Assembly: GCF_021290965.1 (NCBI RefSeq)
Contig: NZ_JAJOYT010000008.1
Span: 62,001-126,000, forward strand
Direction of reading: 5' to 3'
DNA length: 64,000 bases
Origin: Rheinheimera faecalis
GTDB taxonomy: Bacteria > Pseudomonadota > Gammaproteobacteria > Enterobacterales > Alteromonadaceae
Notes under the pieces: model-generated
What the model was told of the DNA's origin: nothing
Databases searched by the model: none
What the model saw: the letters and a program-made list of their open reading frames with translations, nothing else
Shown: piece after piece, positions 18,151 through 27,653 of the stretch
Numbering within the stretch: the stretch's first letter is position 1
Layout of the letters: each line of letters begins with the position of its first letter
Program-made: the position numbers and the translations under genes

Positions 18151-18837
18151 ATGACTGATCTGCCTTTTCACGTTAAAAGCCTTGACCTGAAGCGACGAAT
18201 GCTTTTGCATAGCAGCAATTTGATTCTGTTGGTGATGATCTTGATGAATTTCCGTACCTTTTCGTCTTTTCAGTGGAGCCTGCTGTTTTTTGTAGCGCTG
18301 CTGGTCATACTGCATTTCCTACCTGAGAACCTGCGCTCTGTACTGGAATATCACAGATCTCAACCAGAGCAAGTCTGGCGCGCTGTCACCGGCCATTTGC
18401 TACACAGCAACCACTGGCATTTAGTGATGAATCTGGGCGCTTTGCTGTTGATACTGATGTTGCATCAGTTGTATTACAGCCTGAACTCTTTTGCCCTTTT
18501 GCTGCTCTCTGGTTGTATAGGTATCAGCGTACTTTTGTATCTGTTCAGTCCTGACATTCAGATTTATGTCGGTTTATCCGGTTGGTTGCATTGTTTTATT
18601 ACCGTCGGTGCTTTGCTCGATATCAAACATAAAATCCTGTCCGGCTGGCTTATTTTGCTCGGTGTGATCGCCAAGGTGGCCTATGAACAATGGCAAGGCC
18701 CAGATGCAGAACTGGCCAAATTAATTGATGCCAATGTAGCCATAGATGCTCATTTATATGGCGTGATTTGTGGTCTGTTGCTTGGATTTGTGTTTGTGAT
18801 TAGCGCAAAGCCTTTAGAAAATCAGGCTCAGCGCTAA
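18151..18837 (+). CDS. rrtA: Rhombosortase (rhomboid-like protease for GlyGly-CTERM proteins)
   Basis: A 228-residue polytopic membrane protease of the rhombosortase type. Hallmarks are WRAVTGHLLHSNHWHLVMNLGA (two His and Asn in TM2), the catalytic-serine motif YVGLSGWLH and the catalytic-His motif IDAHLYGVICG. Rhombosortases cleave the GlyGly-CTERM anchor of secreted proteins before or during type II secretion. No GlyGly-CTERM protein is visible in this window, so its substrates lie elsewhere. The 3' end overlaps the convergent RluA-like gene by 38 bases. Confidence 0.85.
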   Translation: MTDLPFHVKSLDLKRRMLLHSSNLILLVMILMNFRTFSSFQWSLLFFVALLVILHFLPENLRSVLEYHRSQPEQVWRAVTGHLLHSNHWHLVMNLGALLLILMLHQLYYSLNSFALLLLSGCIGISVLLYLFSPDIQIYVGLSGWLHCFITVGALLDIKHKILSGWLILLGVIAKVAYEQWQGPDAELAKLIDANVAIDAHLYGVICGLLLGFVFVISAKPLENQAQR

Positions 18838-19486
18838 AACTCGTCAGCTCACCACTTTGTGGATGGGTAAACTCTAATTCAGCAGCATGCAGCATTAAAC
18901 GGCCGCTTTGCTGTTGTTGCTCTGAGTTTGCATAAAAAGGGTCGCCTAAAATCGCATGTCCTATGCTTTGCATATGTAAACGTAGCTGATGTGAGCGCCC
19001 TGTCACAGGCTCTAATTGCACCAAAGAGGCCTGGTGTTCAGGCAATAGCTTTAACACCTTGTAGTGCGTTACAGAGGCTTTGCCATCCAGACTTATTTTA
19101 TACAAAGGCCGGTTTTCAGTATCTGCTGTTATGGCTTTGTCCACAGTGCCTGATGAAGGAGTAGGCACACCAGACACCACAGCCTGATAAATCTTTTTTG
19201 TCCCTCTGCTTTGAAACTCTTTGCTGATAGTCGACAGTGCTTTTTTGGTTAAAGGCAACACCAGCAAACCTGAGGTATCGTAATCCAGCCGGTGCACCAC
19301 AGACGCAGAAGGAAACTCTTGTTGTACGCGGCTTATCAGACAATCCTGATTCTCTGGATGGCGGCCTGGCACAGTAAGCAAATGGGCCGGTTTATTCACC
19401 ACCAGCAGGAATTCGTCCTGATAAACTAAAGTCCAGGCCTCTTTTGTGGCGGGTAAAATCGCCAAATCATCAATAGCAGTTTTCAT
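18800..19486 (-). CDS. RluA-family pseudouridine synthase, paralog
   Basis: A 228-residue RNA pseudouridine synthase lacking an S4 domain. The catalytic motif is VVHRLDYDTSGLLVL with the catalytic Asp in HRLD, followed by KKIYQAVV and VTGRSHQLRLHM. It resembles RluA but diverges more than its neighbour at 19592-20251, so its target (rRNA or tRNA uridine) is uncertain. Divergent from that paralog with a 105-base gap and convergent, overlapping by 38 bases, with the rhombosortase. Confidence 0.88.
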   Translation of the reverse strand: MKTAIDDLAILPATKEAWTLVYQDEFLLVVNKPAHLLTVPGRHPENQDCLISRVQQEFPSASVVHRLDYDTSGLLVLPLTKKALSTISKEFQSRGTKKIYQAVVSGVPTPSSGTVDKAITADTENRPLYKISLDGKASVTHYKVLKLLPEHQASLVQLEPVTGRSHQLRLHMQSIGHAILGDPFYANSEQQQQSGRLMLHAAELEFTHPQSGELTSFSAEPDFLKALR

Positions 19487-19591
19487 GACCTAAATAACTA
19501 GATACAAAGTTGGCGCTAGTATGCCAGAATTAGGGGTATAACTGCAGTAGCTATATCTGTACTAACCATTTGTATAAATAAGAGTAAGTGG

Positions 19592-20251
19592 ATGCAAAGG
19601 CCTTTTGTGTATAACCCACCAGCAGACCCCTTGCTGGACATTTTGTATCTGGATAAAGACATTCTGGTGGTGAATAAACCCAGTGGCTTATTAACCAATC
19701 CAGGCCGCAGTGAAGATATGCAGGACTGCTTATTAAGCCGGGTGCAGCAACAATTCCCATTAGCTCAGTTAGTGCATCGCCTTGATATGAGTACATCAGG
19801 TTTAGTGGTATTTGCCCTTCGCCGTAAAGCAGAAGCTGCGTTAAAACAGCAGTTTGCGTCGCGCTCTGTAAAAAAAATCTATCGTGCCCGCGTCTGGGGT
19901 CAGATTGCCGAACAAGGTATGGTCAGCGCACCGTTAATTGCCGATAGTACTCAGCCTCCTCTGCAAAAAATCTGTCAGAAAACCGGCAAAGCTGCGCTGA
20001 CTTATTTTCAGCGTTTAAGTTTTGATGGTCAAAGTAGTTTGGTGGAGCTTAGGCCTGTCACCGGACGTTCGCATCAGTTGCGGGTGCATATGCAAAGTCT
20101 GGGGCATCCTATTTTAGGCGATGCCTTTTACGCCCATAATGAAGCTTATGCTGCAGCGCCACGTTTATTGTTGCAGGCTTTGTGTTTAGAAGTGTACCAG
20201 CCCTACTCGTCGCAATTACTGCGCTTTGAGCTTGAACCCGATTTTGAATAA
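19592..20251 (+). CDS. rluA: Dual-specificity rRNA/tRNA pseudouridine synthase RluA
   Basis: A 219-residue enzyme, the same length as E. coli RluA, which modifies U746 of 23S rRNA and U32 of several tRNAs. Conserved segments are YNPPADPLLDILYLDKDI, VNKPSGLLTNPGR, the catalytic VHRLDMSTSGLVV, KKIYRARVWG and PVTGRSHQLRVHMQSLGHPI, all close to E. coli RluA. Terminator 20248-20282 follows directly. Being the better match, it is the likely true RluA of the back-to-back pair. Confidence 0.9.
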   Translation: MQRPFVYNPPADPLLDILYLDKDILVVNKPSGLLTNPGRSEDMQDCLLSRVQQQFPLAQLVHRLDMSTSGLVVFALRRKAEAALKQQFASRSVKKIYRARVWGQIAEQGMVSAPLIADSTQPPLQKICQKTGKAALTYFQRLSFDGQSSLVELRPVTGRSHQLRVHMQSLGHPILGDAFYAHNEAYAAAPRLLLQALCLEVYQPYSSQLLRFELEPDFE

Positions 20252-20282
20252 CAGCCCGGAGCCCCTAACTCTGGGCTGTTAT
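20248..20282. terminator. Bidirectional hairpin terminator
   Basis: ATAACAGCCC (20248-20257) pairs with GGGCTGTTAT (20273-20282), and the stem extends inward by three pairs including one G-T. It overlaps the rluA stop codon and lies between convergent genes. The T-run is short. Confidence 0.7.
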
Positions 20283-20288
20283 TATCCG

Positions 20289-20597
20289 TCACGGAGCCTT
20301 TAGTTTTAACTGCACTGTGCATAGATCGCCAGCTTTTAGCTTCAAGTCTTTACGCACCTCAAACTTCACTGGTAATAAAAAAACTGAAGCGCTGTCATCG
20401 CGAAGCAACGATGTCTGCCACAGCTGATCCTCGATCTGAACCTCAACACTTAATCTGCCCCTCGCTGCACACTGGTGTGTAAAAAGGAGTTTGAGTTCCG
20501 ATGAAAGCTGCAATGGTAAATTCAGCATATGCCAACCCCCTTTCCCTGGGACCTGCCACAGGTTCGCATCAAATACATAATGCAGCATATTTTTCAT
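20289..20597 (-). CDS. DUF1905-like small protein
   Basis: A 102-residue protein beginning MKNMLHYVFDANLWQVPGKG; the F-x-A-x-L-W...G-GGWH pattern and the following beta-rich LNLPLQLSSELK stretch match DUF1905-type proteins, a small barrel of unknown function. The ATG overlaps the DUF885 stop by one base (TGATG), so translation is coupled and the start is well defined. The frame is open further upstream, but those codons lie inside the DUF885 gene. The C-terminal half (VRKDLKLKAGDLCTVQLKLK) fits the same fold. Confidence 0.72.
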   Translation of the reverse strand: MKNMLHYVFDANLWQVPGKGGWHMLNLPLQLSSELKLLFTHQCAARGRLSVEVQIEDQLWQTSLLRDDSASVFLLPVKFEVRKDLKLKAGDLCTVQLKLKAP

Positions 20598-22429
20598 CAG
20601 AGATTTGCAGAGTGCTGTGCCACCCACTCCTTAATTTTTCGCTCTAACAATGGCATCGGCAACATACCTTCCAGTAAGACTAAATTATGAAAAGTTTTAA
20701 CGTCAAACTTGTCACCCAAAGCCTGTTCTGCATAAGTGCGCAGCTCCCGAATTTTTAGCTGTCCGGTTTTGTACGACAATGCCTGACCAGGCATCACCAT
20801 ATAACGCTCAACCTCTGCGGCTACATCAGACTCTTCCATGGTGGAATTGTCCAGCATGTACTGAATCGACTGTTCACGAGTCCAGCCTTTGGCATGCAGT
20901 CCTGTATCCACAACTAAACGCATAGCGCGGAACAATTCGGCACTTAACATACCGTAGTACTGATAAGGATCACGAAAGAAACCAAGTTCTTTGCCCAGAC
21001 TTTCGGCATACAAAGCCCAGCCTTCGGCAAACACAGTGTAAAAAGTCTGACTACGAATACGTGGTAAGCCTTTGACTTCATTCTGCAAACTTAACTGTAG
21101 ATGATGACCTGGTACTGCTTCGTGTATAGATAAAGTCTCTACGCCGTATTTAGGCTGTCCGCGCAAGTTGTAAGTATTAGCAAAAAACACGGCTGGACGT
21201 GAACCATCAGCTGCAGCAGGAATATAAGAGGCTCCGGGTGCTGATTTTGCCTGAGACTCAGGATAAGGTTGTACTACATAGTCCGCTTTAGGCAAGACTC
21301 CAAACACTTTACCTACCTGTTGATCCATCCGGCTCTTTACTTGCTGATAAGCCTGAATAATTTCGTCCTCTGAGGTGAAATAAAACTGCGGATCCTTTTT
21401 AATAAAGCTAAAAAACTGGTTTAAATCCCCTTTAAAACCAACCTGCTGCATCACTTTTTTTATTTCGCTATGAATGCGGTTCACTTCACTTAAGCCCGTC
21501 TGATGCAATTGTTCTGCTGTCAGTGGCAAGGTTGTATTCAACTCAATCATCAACTCATACCAGGCTTTGCCCTTAGGCAGCCCACCTAATCCATAAGAAT
21601 CCCGGGCCATCGGCAAGTATTCTTTTTCAAGAAACTCGCTGGTTTTCTTAAAGACTGGCGTCAAGCGCTTAGTGATAAATTCACTGTACTCTTTGGTCAG
21701 ACGCTCTTTTTCTGCCGCACTGAGCTTATCTCCCGCGGCCTGCAGTGGCTGCATCAGAGTGCTTTCCTGCGCATTCTCTATAATCTGAGCTTTTATTTGC
21801 GGCAACATAGATGTGACCACAGCTTTAGGTTGCACTATCCCTTGTTTCATCCCCAGTCTCATGTTCTCTATGGCTTGTTCCATCCACAGCACAAAAGCTT
21901 CAGAACGACGCAGGAAATTATCGAAATCTTTTGCATTGTTAAAAGGCTGGGCACTTTTGCCAGAAGCCAGCTGCATAAACACATTATGAGGGCTGAAGAC
22001 GAACTGGTTTAAAGGCAGCAACTCAAACGGGAACTGGCTGAATTTAGTATTTTGTTCCAACGTATTGGCAAAAATGTCGTAGGTGTAGAGATCCTGTCCC
22101 TTAAGCTGAGTTTTATCTATCTGAGTCAAAGCTTGCTTATAACGCTGATCGATCGCCAGTCCTTGCGCGATAAATTCTTTAGAAATCCAGTTCGGCCAGC
22201 TGTGATTAAAGCGGTTATCCCCTCTGTACATCGCATTGATTGGATTACGAGGCTCCTGTTCATCGATATAGGCCTCAGTTAAGGCCACCAGCTTAGAGCC
22301 CATAGTGCCGGCTTTAGCCATAACCTGCTGTAAATCCGGCATTGCAGGCGCGGCTCCTTCGGCCCTGGCCCCAACAGAAATGTGTAATAAAGCTGCAGCC
22401 AAAGCCACTGTCAGTAGTTTTTGTTTCAT
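20597..22429 (-). CDS. DUF885 family protein, putative secreted metallopeptidase
   Basis: A 610-residue exported protein. An N-terminal signal peptide (MKQKLLTVALAAALLHISVG, cleavage near ARA) precedes an all-helical DUF885 region. The motif SIHEAVPGHHLQL, an HExxxGHH variant of zinc-peptidase sites, is followed about 35 residues later by FAEGWALYAESLG, whose glutamate could be the third ligand. Family members are annotated as putative dipeptidyl or carboxypeptidases; activity is inferred. The coupled DUF1905 gene follows. Neighbouring S9 and other peptidases suggest peptide use. Confidence 0.9.
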   Translation of the reverse strand: MKQKLLTVALAAALLHISVGARAEGAAPAMPDLQQVMAKAGTMGSKLVALTEAYIDEQEPRNPINAMYRGDNRFNHSWPNWISKEFIAQGLAIDQRYKQALTQIDKTQLKGQDLYTYDIFANTLEQNTKFSQFPFELLPLNQFVFSPHNVFMQLASGKSAQPFNNAKDFDNFLRRSEAFVLWMEQAIENMRLGMKQGIVQPKAVVTSMLPQIKAQIIENAQESTLMQPLQAAGDKLSAAEKERLTKEYSEFITKRLTPVFKKTSEFLEKEYLPMARDSYGLGGLPKGKAWYELMIELNTTLPLTAEQLHQTGLSEVNRIHSEIKKVMQQVGFKGDLNQFFSFIKKDPQFYFTSEDEIIQAYQQVKSRMDQQVGKVFGVLPKADYVVQPYPESQAKSAPGASYIPAAADGSRPAVFFANTYNLRGQPKYGVETLSIHEAVPGHHLQLSLQNEVKGLPRIRSQTFYTVFAEGWALYAESLGKELGFFRDPYQYYGMLSAELFRAMRLVVDTGLHAKGWTREQSIQYMLDNSTMEESDVAAEVERYMVMPGQALSYKTGQLKIRELRTYAEQALGDKFDVKTFHNLVLLEGMLPMPLLERKIKEWVAQHSANL

Positions 22430-22622
22430 TGATGTTCCCTGGTTGTTTTGACCCGCCTAAAGTAAAACGACCAGCGAATGTCGGTTGTATCAAAATGTCA
22501 GAAATCATTTCAGTCTGAACAGAGGGTCTTTTAGCGGGGCTTGCCAACTCTGGCTTGCAGGAAAACGAGGGATAAGCGGGTGTTTTTCAGGGTTACGGAA
22601 AATTACAAAATTATGTATCGGC

Positions 22623-22668
22623 AAAAAAAGCTTGTGTGATCGGGTGACTTTCACCCAATCGCACAAGC
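22623..22668 (-). terminator. Intrinsic terminator of the S9 peptidase gene
   Basis: Arms 22630-22646 and 22652-22668 form a 17-bp stem with two mismatched or wobble positions, followed on the minus strand by seven T. It lies 16 bases past the stop of the S9 gene. Confidence 0.88.
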
Positions 22669-22683
22669 ATTCGGATCAACGAA

Positions 22684-25137
22684 TTACAGCTCTTGCTCGA
22701 ATAAACGGAAGATACGTTTATATTCATCCAGCCAACTGCTTGGCTGACGGAAACCATGTGGTTCTACCGGATAAATCGCAGTTTCGAAATTGGCATTTTC
22801 ATGCTCAATTAAACGCTGCACCACCCGCACTGTATCCTGGAAGAAGACGTTGTCATCAACCATTGGCGCATTAATCAACAACTTGCCTTTTAAGCCTTCT
22901 GTGAAGTAAATCGGTGAGCTGCGACGATAGGCGATAGGGTCTACATCAGGTGTATTCAGAATATTTGAGGTATAGCCATGGTTGTAATAAGCCCAGTCAC
23001 CCACAGGACGCAAGGCCGCACCAGCCTGGAATAAATCAGGTTCAGTGAACAGCGCCATAAAGGTCATAAAACCACCATAAGACCCACCATAAGTTCCAAC
23101 CCGCTTTTCATCGACATGAGCATTGGCTACCAGGTATTTAACGCCATCCACTAAATCCTGAGTTTCTGGCGTGCCCATTTGACGGTAAATCGCTGTGCGC
23201 CAGTCACGGCCGTAACCTTTTGATGCACGGTAATCCATATCCAGTACCACATAACCTTTTTGGATCAGCAGGTTGTGGAACAGATACTCACGGAAGTAAC
23301 CAGACCAGCCCAAATCACTGTTTTGCAGATAACCAGCACCGTGGTTAAAAATAACAGCGCGGCGTTTTTCGCCTTGTTGATAATCTTTTGGCAAATACAA
23401 CTTAGCAAATACCGGCTGTTTACCATGACTGCTTGGCACAGCTATCACTTGTGGCGCTACCAGATTTAATGCAGTCAGTTCTTTTGAAGCGGTATAAGTT
23501 AAGCGGGTTACTTTGGCTTTTGGCTTGTTGTCCATCAGGTATAATTCTGGCGGTGTCACAGAGTTTGACCAGGTCAGCAACAGCTTTTGTTCATCCGGCG
23601 ATAACTGATAGTCGGCTGCACCTTTTAAGGCGGTCATTTGCTCCAGTTGGCCAGAGCTTAAAGCAACACGGTAAATTTCGTAAATACCTGGGTGGCTCAT
23701 GTTGCCTTTAAAATACAGGTATTGATCGTTTTTACTTAAATGAGGGTTGCTGACTTCAAAAGTACCGGCAGTCAGTTTTTTCGCTTCGCCTTTTAATGGC
23801 TTGACATACAAATGTGCATAACCTGACTCTTCAGACAGGTAATACAAGGTCTCTTTTTGGCTTAACCAGCCAAAGTCATTGAAGCTGTAATTGATCCAGG
23901 CATCGTCATGCAAACGGTGCTGACTAACCAAACGCTTTTTAGCAAAATCGACAGTCGCCAGCCAACGGTCTTTGTTGTCCCAGGCTTTGAGCATCACAGC
24001 AACCTGTGAACCTGAGTTATGCCATTGAATTGCCGACTGGTTCCAGCTCCAATCGTTAATCAATTCGATAGCGCGAGGCGCCTTTTTCGACTGGTAGGTT
24101 TTACCTTGAGCTTTAGCATTTTCAGCTTTTACGTCAGCCAATACATCTTCATCAAAACCTGGCAAAGTGTCGTATTTCAGCTCTGTTGCTTGTTGGGTTT
24201 TTACATCCACTAAAAACAGCTGCTGCGATTGAGGTTTTTGATCGGCAACACGACGACGCACTTCTTCTGCTGCTATATCACCTGATGCTGTAATGTAGTT
24301 CGGCATAATGTCGGTTTTATCGCGCCATTCACTCTTATCCGCCAAAGCAACCAGTAACATATCGCCTTTGGGTGACAAACTGGCTGAAGCTATACGCTTC
24401 GTTTTATCCAGATAGACAGCAGGCGTTGCCAGCGCAGGGTTTTGCGACGCCAGCAACTCTTGTTGTTTAAATTGCTCCGTTTTGTTTTTATGGGTCAGGG
24501 CAACAAACTCAATCAGTTTGTGTTGTTCCTGCGCCATATAAGTTTCACCCACTTTAGGTGCTGCAGGCTTATCGGCATTTTTTAAACTAACCAGTTCAGT
24601 CACAGCGCCGCTATTCAAATCCAGTACCTGATAAGTCCAGCCAGAGCGGAATGCCAGACGACCGTCGGCTAAAAACTGCACTTCGTCATAACGGGTCGAG
24701 CTGCGGGTCACCTGGGTTAACTTGCCCTGATGTTTAACAAAGACATTGCCTTCAAACAGATAAGCCAGAGATTTACCATTCTCGCTATAGACTGTCTGTG
24801 CGGAACCCATTAAATGCCAGTCCGCCATAGGCACTGCGGCCGCAACAGCGCCCTGCTCTGCCTTTAAGCTATACCAGTCACGGATTTCTGAACCCTGACG
24901 TTTTTGCTGAAAATACAACTGACTGTTGCTATCTGCCCAAAAGGCCCCTTCTGCCGGACGGCCTAACCAATCCGGATGCGCCATAATCTGCTCCATAGTA
25001 AAAGGCGCATGGGCTGCATTTTCAGGTGCTTTGACACTGACGGGCGTGAGCTGATAGGTTTGAGGTTCAGCTGCAATAGCAGAACCAATAAAACTTGCTG
25101 CGACAAAGGCCGCTATGAACCATGGTTTTGTTTTCAT
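22684..25137 (-). CDS. S9 family peptidase (dipeptidyl-peptidase/prolyl-oligopeptidase type)
   Basis: An 817-residue exported serine peptidase. A signal peptide (PWFIAAFVAASFIGSAIA) is followed by a beta-propeller region (about 60-560) and a C-terminal alpha/beta-hydrolase domain. The nucleophile is Ser686 in GTYGGSYGGFM, the acid is in MVDDNVFF near residue 761, and His794 is in VEPHGF. The usual HGTADDNVH segment before the acid reads INAPMVDDNVFF here, a departure from the common pattern. Probably periplasmic and active on proline- or alanine-containing peptides. Monocistronic, with terminator 22623-22668. Confidence 0.9.
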   Translation of the reverse strand: MKTKPWFIAAFVAASFIGSAIAAEPQTYQLTPVSVKAPENAAHAPFTMEQIMAHPDWLGRPAEGAFWADSNSQLYFQQKRQGSEIRDWYSLKAEQGAVAAAVPMADWHLMGSAQTVYSENGKSLAYLFEGNVFVKHQGKLTQVTRSSTRYDEVQFLADGRLAFRSGWTYQVLDLNSGAVTELVSLKNADKPAAPKVGETYMAQEQHKLIEFVALTHKNKTEQFKQQELLASQNPALATPAVYLDKTKRIASASLSPKGDMLLVALADKSEWRDKTDIMPNYITASGDIAAEEVRRRVADQKPQSQQLFLVDVKTQQATELKYDTLPGFDEDVLADVKAENAKAQGKTYQSKKAPRAIELINDWSWNQSAIQWHNSGSQVAVMLKAWDNKDRWLATVDFAKKRLVSQHRLHDDAWINYSFNDFGWLSQKETLYYLSEESGYAHLYVKPLKGEAKKLTAGTFEVSNPHLSKNDQYLYFKGNMSHPGIYEIYRVALSSGQLEQMTALKGAADYQLSPDEQKLLLTWSNSVTPPELYLMDNKPKAKVTRLTYTASKELTALNLVAPQVIAVPSSHGKQPVFAKLYLPKDYQQGEKRRAVIFNHGAGYLQNSDLGWSGYFREYLFHNLLIQKGYVVLDMDYRASKGYGRDWRTAIYRQMGTPETQDLVDGVKYLVANAHVDEKRVGTYGGSYGGFMTFMALFTEPDLFQAGAALRPVGDWAYYNHGYTSNILNTPDVDPIAYRRSSPIYFTEGLKGKLLINAPMVDDNVFFQDTVRVVQRLIEHENANFETAIYPVEPHGFRQPSSWLDEYKRIFRLFEQEL

Positions 25138-25308
25138 TGATGTTCTTTTTTAGTGGTGGTTGTAAGCTCTTTATACAAAGAAATCAGCAAAAGACCAAGA
25201 GCTGCTATTACTGCTTAGGTTTAATGGTGGCTGGCAGGCGATAAGTGGGTAAGTTGTGGTGAGAAACAGCCTGCGAAATAGCTTCGCAGGCTTTGTATCA
25301 ACTGGCTT

Positions 25309-27486
25309 TTAGTTCAGTCTGAACCACCAGAATAGACCAGCGGTTATTAAAACCAGTAACAAAATCAGCAGGCTGCCCCACGGCCGTTTTTTCTCAGCAA
25401 AAGGGTCGGCTAAACTGCGTTTTGCTCCTGCTGGCAGACGGGCTAAGCCAGTTAAAGCGGCACCAAAAGGCACATTAATTTTTGCCCTGGTATTCACGGC
25501 CCAGCCATTGGCATCCAGCAACGGCCCAAGGTTTCGGCGACGCAGGGTCAAAAATGCCATCAGCATTGAAGGTCCTGAAATCAGCAGCAACACTCCAACA
25601 ACAACCAACGGAATTTGCCACCAGACCAGCGAAAAAAGTCCGGCCATCACAGCCGCCAACGCAGTACCAATAGCGCCTACAGCTAAACCTAAAGCGGCAA
25701 AAATACCGGCAAATTTAGCGATATCAAAACCAGCTGCGGCAGCTGTTGCCCCTGGAGCTACAGCCGGAGTTGGCACAGTCGCTGTAGTGACACCAGTGGT
25801 TGTTTTTGCCTCGATGTCCTTATCGCGTGAGGCTGCGAACTTCTGCAACTGGGCTTCAATAAAAGCGGCCACTCTTTTATAGGGAGACCAGAAGGCCTGA
25901 CCAATACTGACAGGCTGGACCACCACTTTGGTGACCATAGCGCGCCAGTCCCTGCCTTGTCGGTCGTAAAACACACCGTTTCTGCCTGGCACCATGAGTT
26001 CGTCCACATCACCAGCTGTCAGGGCGGCCACTATCTGTAATGGGGCTTCGCCTTGTCGCTCACAGGTGCAGTACACCAGATAACAGCCACTAAAAGGTGC
26101 CATAGTGCCATGACGCGCCATATCAGAAACTTTGAGCACCAGCTCGCAGCTGCGCTGATCCAGATACAAGGTACCGATTTGAAAAATAGCTTTGTGTTTA
26201 CGTTGGTAAAAATCACTTAACGACACAAAGTTACGCAGCAAAGTGACTAAATCGCGCTGATAGCGCACCAGACGTTCCACAGCATCGACATTATCGGCAA
26301 AAGTAGAGGCCGCAATGTCCTGAGCAATAAGCGCTTCCAGACGTTCTTTGCCATCACCGGCGACAATATCCTGCAAACGGCTCAGCTCCAGTTGATGCAC
26401 TCTGGTATCAGGTTTAGCTGCTTGCCACAAACGCCATGGCTCTAACTGTTCACAAATCTGCTGCCACTGCTCTGCAGTTAAATGCCCGGCTTTATGTTTG
26501 CCTTTTGCTCCCAATAAAGGTTCTACCACCAGTTGTTTAAAAGCTGTGATAGCGCTGGTCCAAGCCGGGTTAACTCCATCACCCAGCGGCAAGGACTGCC
26601 CAGCCGTAATAGCAGCTAAAGGTAAAGCGGCCACATCCATATCGCTGCTACTGATGGCCTTATTATTTAATAGCTCATACACAGCAACCGCAGGGTTGAG
26701 TGCATCTGTGGCCCGATTGTCAAAAGCTGCCAGCTGACAACGGACAAAAAAATCATCTACCTTGGCTTTCACAGCATCAAAAGCAGCAACAGCTTCAGCG
26801 GTTTTATCACCTAAAGGGCTAAACAGCAGATCGTCAGAACCTCCGGCGGCATGCCACTCCACTACAGCTACGGCCTGTTGATAAAACGCATTCAGACTGT
26901 CGCTGTGAATACCTTCACCACCGCTGCGATCCGGTTGCCCCCCCTGAGTCTGAATAATTTCAGAGATCAGTTGTGCCAGTTCAGCATCAGAGGTCAATTC
27001 AGCCATCACCACGCCGTCACCATTAAAATGATGCGGAGAAAACAGCAGCGTCATATCAGCCAAATCGGCAACCTGTAGTGAGTCTGTTTCAGTTTTACCG
27101 GTAATTTCGAGCACACGAAGCGCAGCAGCTTTGAGGTTCGCACCTTCAGCATCCTGATCATGGATAACGGCCAGTGGTAAACCCGGTGCTTGAAACATAA
27201 TTTCCGCGTCTTGCAAACGCTCACAGCACCAGCGCACTGCGGCAAGAATTTCTGGCACGCGGATTTGACCATCTCCATCTGCATCTAATAAGGCTGCAGT
27301 TCGGTGATCAAATTCAAGTCCTGTGGTAGGACAGTTCAGCACTGTCCAGAGTTTTGGATCCAGTTCGTGTAAGTGCTGCAAGTCTGCTGCTGAATCCAAA
27401 GCGACTTGATCAAAACCGCCAGATCGGAAAAAACGCCATTTATGTTGAGATTGAATAGTTGCCAAAGCTTGCTCTCCCTGAGGCAT
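25309..27486 (-). CDS. Uncharacterised protein with EF-hand loop and C-terminal membrane segments
   Basis: A 725-residue protein I do not recognise by function. Residues 68-79 (DADGDGQIRVPE) are a textbook EF-hand calcium loop, and FNGDGVVMAEL near 154-164 looks like a degenerate second one. A long mostly helical soluble region follows; a Thr/Ala/Pro linker (about 570-590) leads to hydrophobic segments at about 595-665 and a final helix at 703-722 with a short RLN tail. There is no signal peptide, so the soluble part is probably cytoplasmic and tail-anchored. It is transcribed alone, separated from azoR by a terminator and from the S9 gene by 171 bases. No enzymatic motif seen. Confidence 0.8.
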   Translation of the reverse strand: MPQGEQALATIQSQHKWRFFRSGGFDQVALDSAADLQHLHELDPKLWTVLNCPTTGLEFDHRTAALLDADGDGQIRVPEILAAVRWCCERLQDAEIMFQAPGLPLAVIHDQDAEGANLKAAALRVLEITGKTETDSLQVADLADMTLLFSPHHFNGDGVVMAELTSDAELAQLISEIIQTQGGQPDRSGGEGIHSDSLNAFYQQAVAVVEWHAAGGSDDLLFSPLGDKTAEAVAAFDAVKAKVDDFFVRCQLAAFDNRATDALNPAVAVYELLNNKAISSSDMDVAALPLAAITAGQSLPLGDGVNPAWTSAITAFKQLVVEPLLGAKGKHKAGHLTAEQWQQICEQLEPWRLWQAAKPDTRVHQLELSRLQDIVAGDGKERLEALIAQDIAASTFADNVDAVERLVRYQRDLVTLLRNFVSLSDFYQRKHKAIFQIGTLYLDQRSCELVLKVSDMARHGTMAPFSGCYLVYCTCERQGEAPLQIVAALTAGDVDELMVPGRNGVFYDRQGRDWRAMVTKVVVQPVSIGQAFWSPYKRVAAFIEAQLQKFAASRDKDIEAKTTTGVTTATVPTPAVAPGATAAAAGFDIAKFAGIFAALGLAVGAIGTALAAVMAGLFSLVWWQIPLVVVGVLLLISGPSMLMAFLTLRRRNLGPLLDANGWAVNTRAKINVPFGAALTGLARLPAGAKRSLADPFAEKKRPWGSLLILLLVLITAGLFWWFRLN

Positions 27487-27574
27487 AAGTTTTACCTAGC
27501 ATAATTCAGAAGCGCAGCAGATACAAAACCTTAACTACATAAAGTCTTTAAATAACAACAGAAAAGTTAACATA

Positions 27575-27603
27575 AAGAAAAAAGGCCACTTAAGAAAGTG
27601 GCC
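27575..27603 (-). terminator. Intrinsic terminator of azoR
   Basis: GGCCACTT (27584-27591) and AAGTGGCC (27596-27603) form a perfect 8-bp stem with a four-base loop; on the minus strand it is followed by a T-rich run (27575-27583). It lies 51 bases past the azoR stop. Confidence 0.82.
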
Positions 27604-27653
27604 AAAGCTTGCAGGAAGGAGGATGCCTTCAGAGGAAAAAGCGGGTTTTGCTA

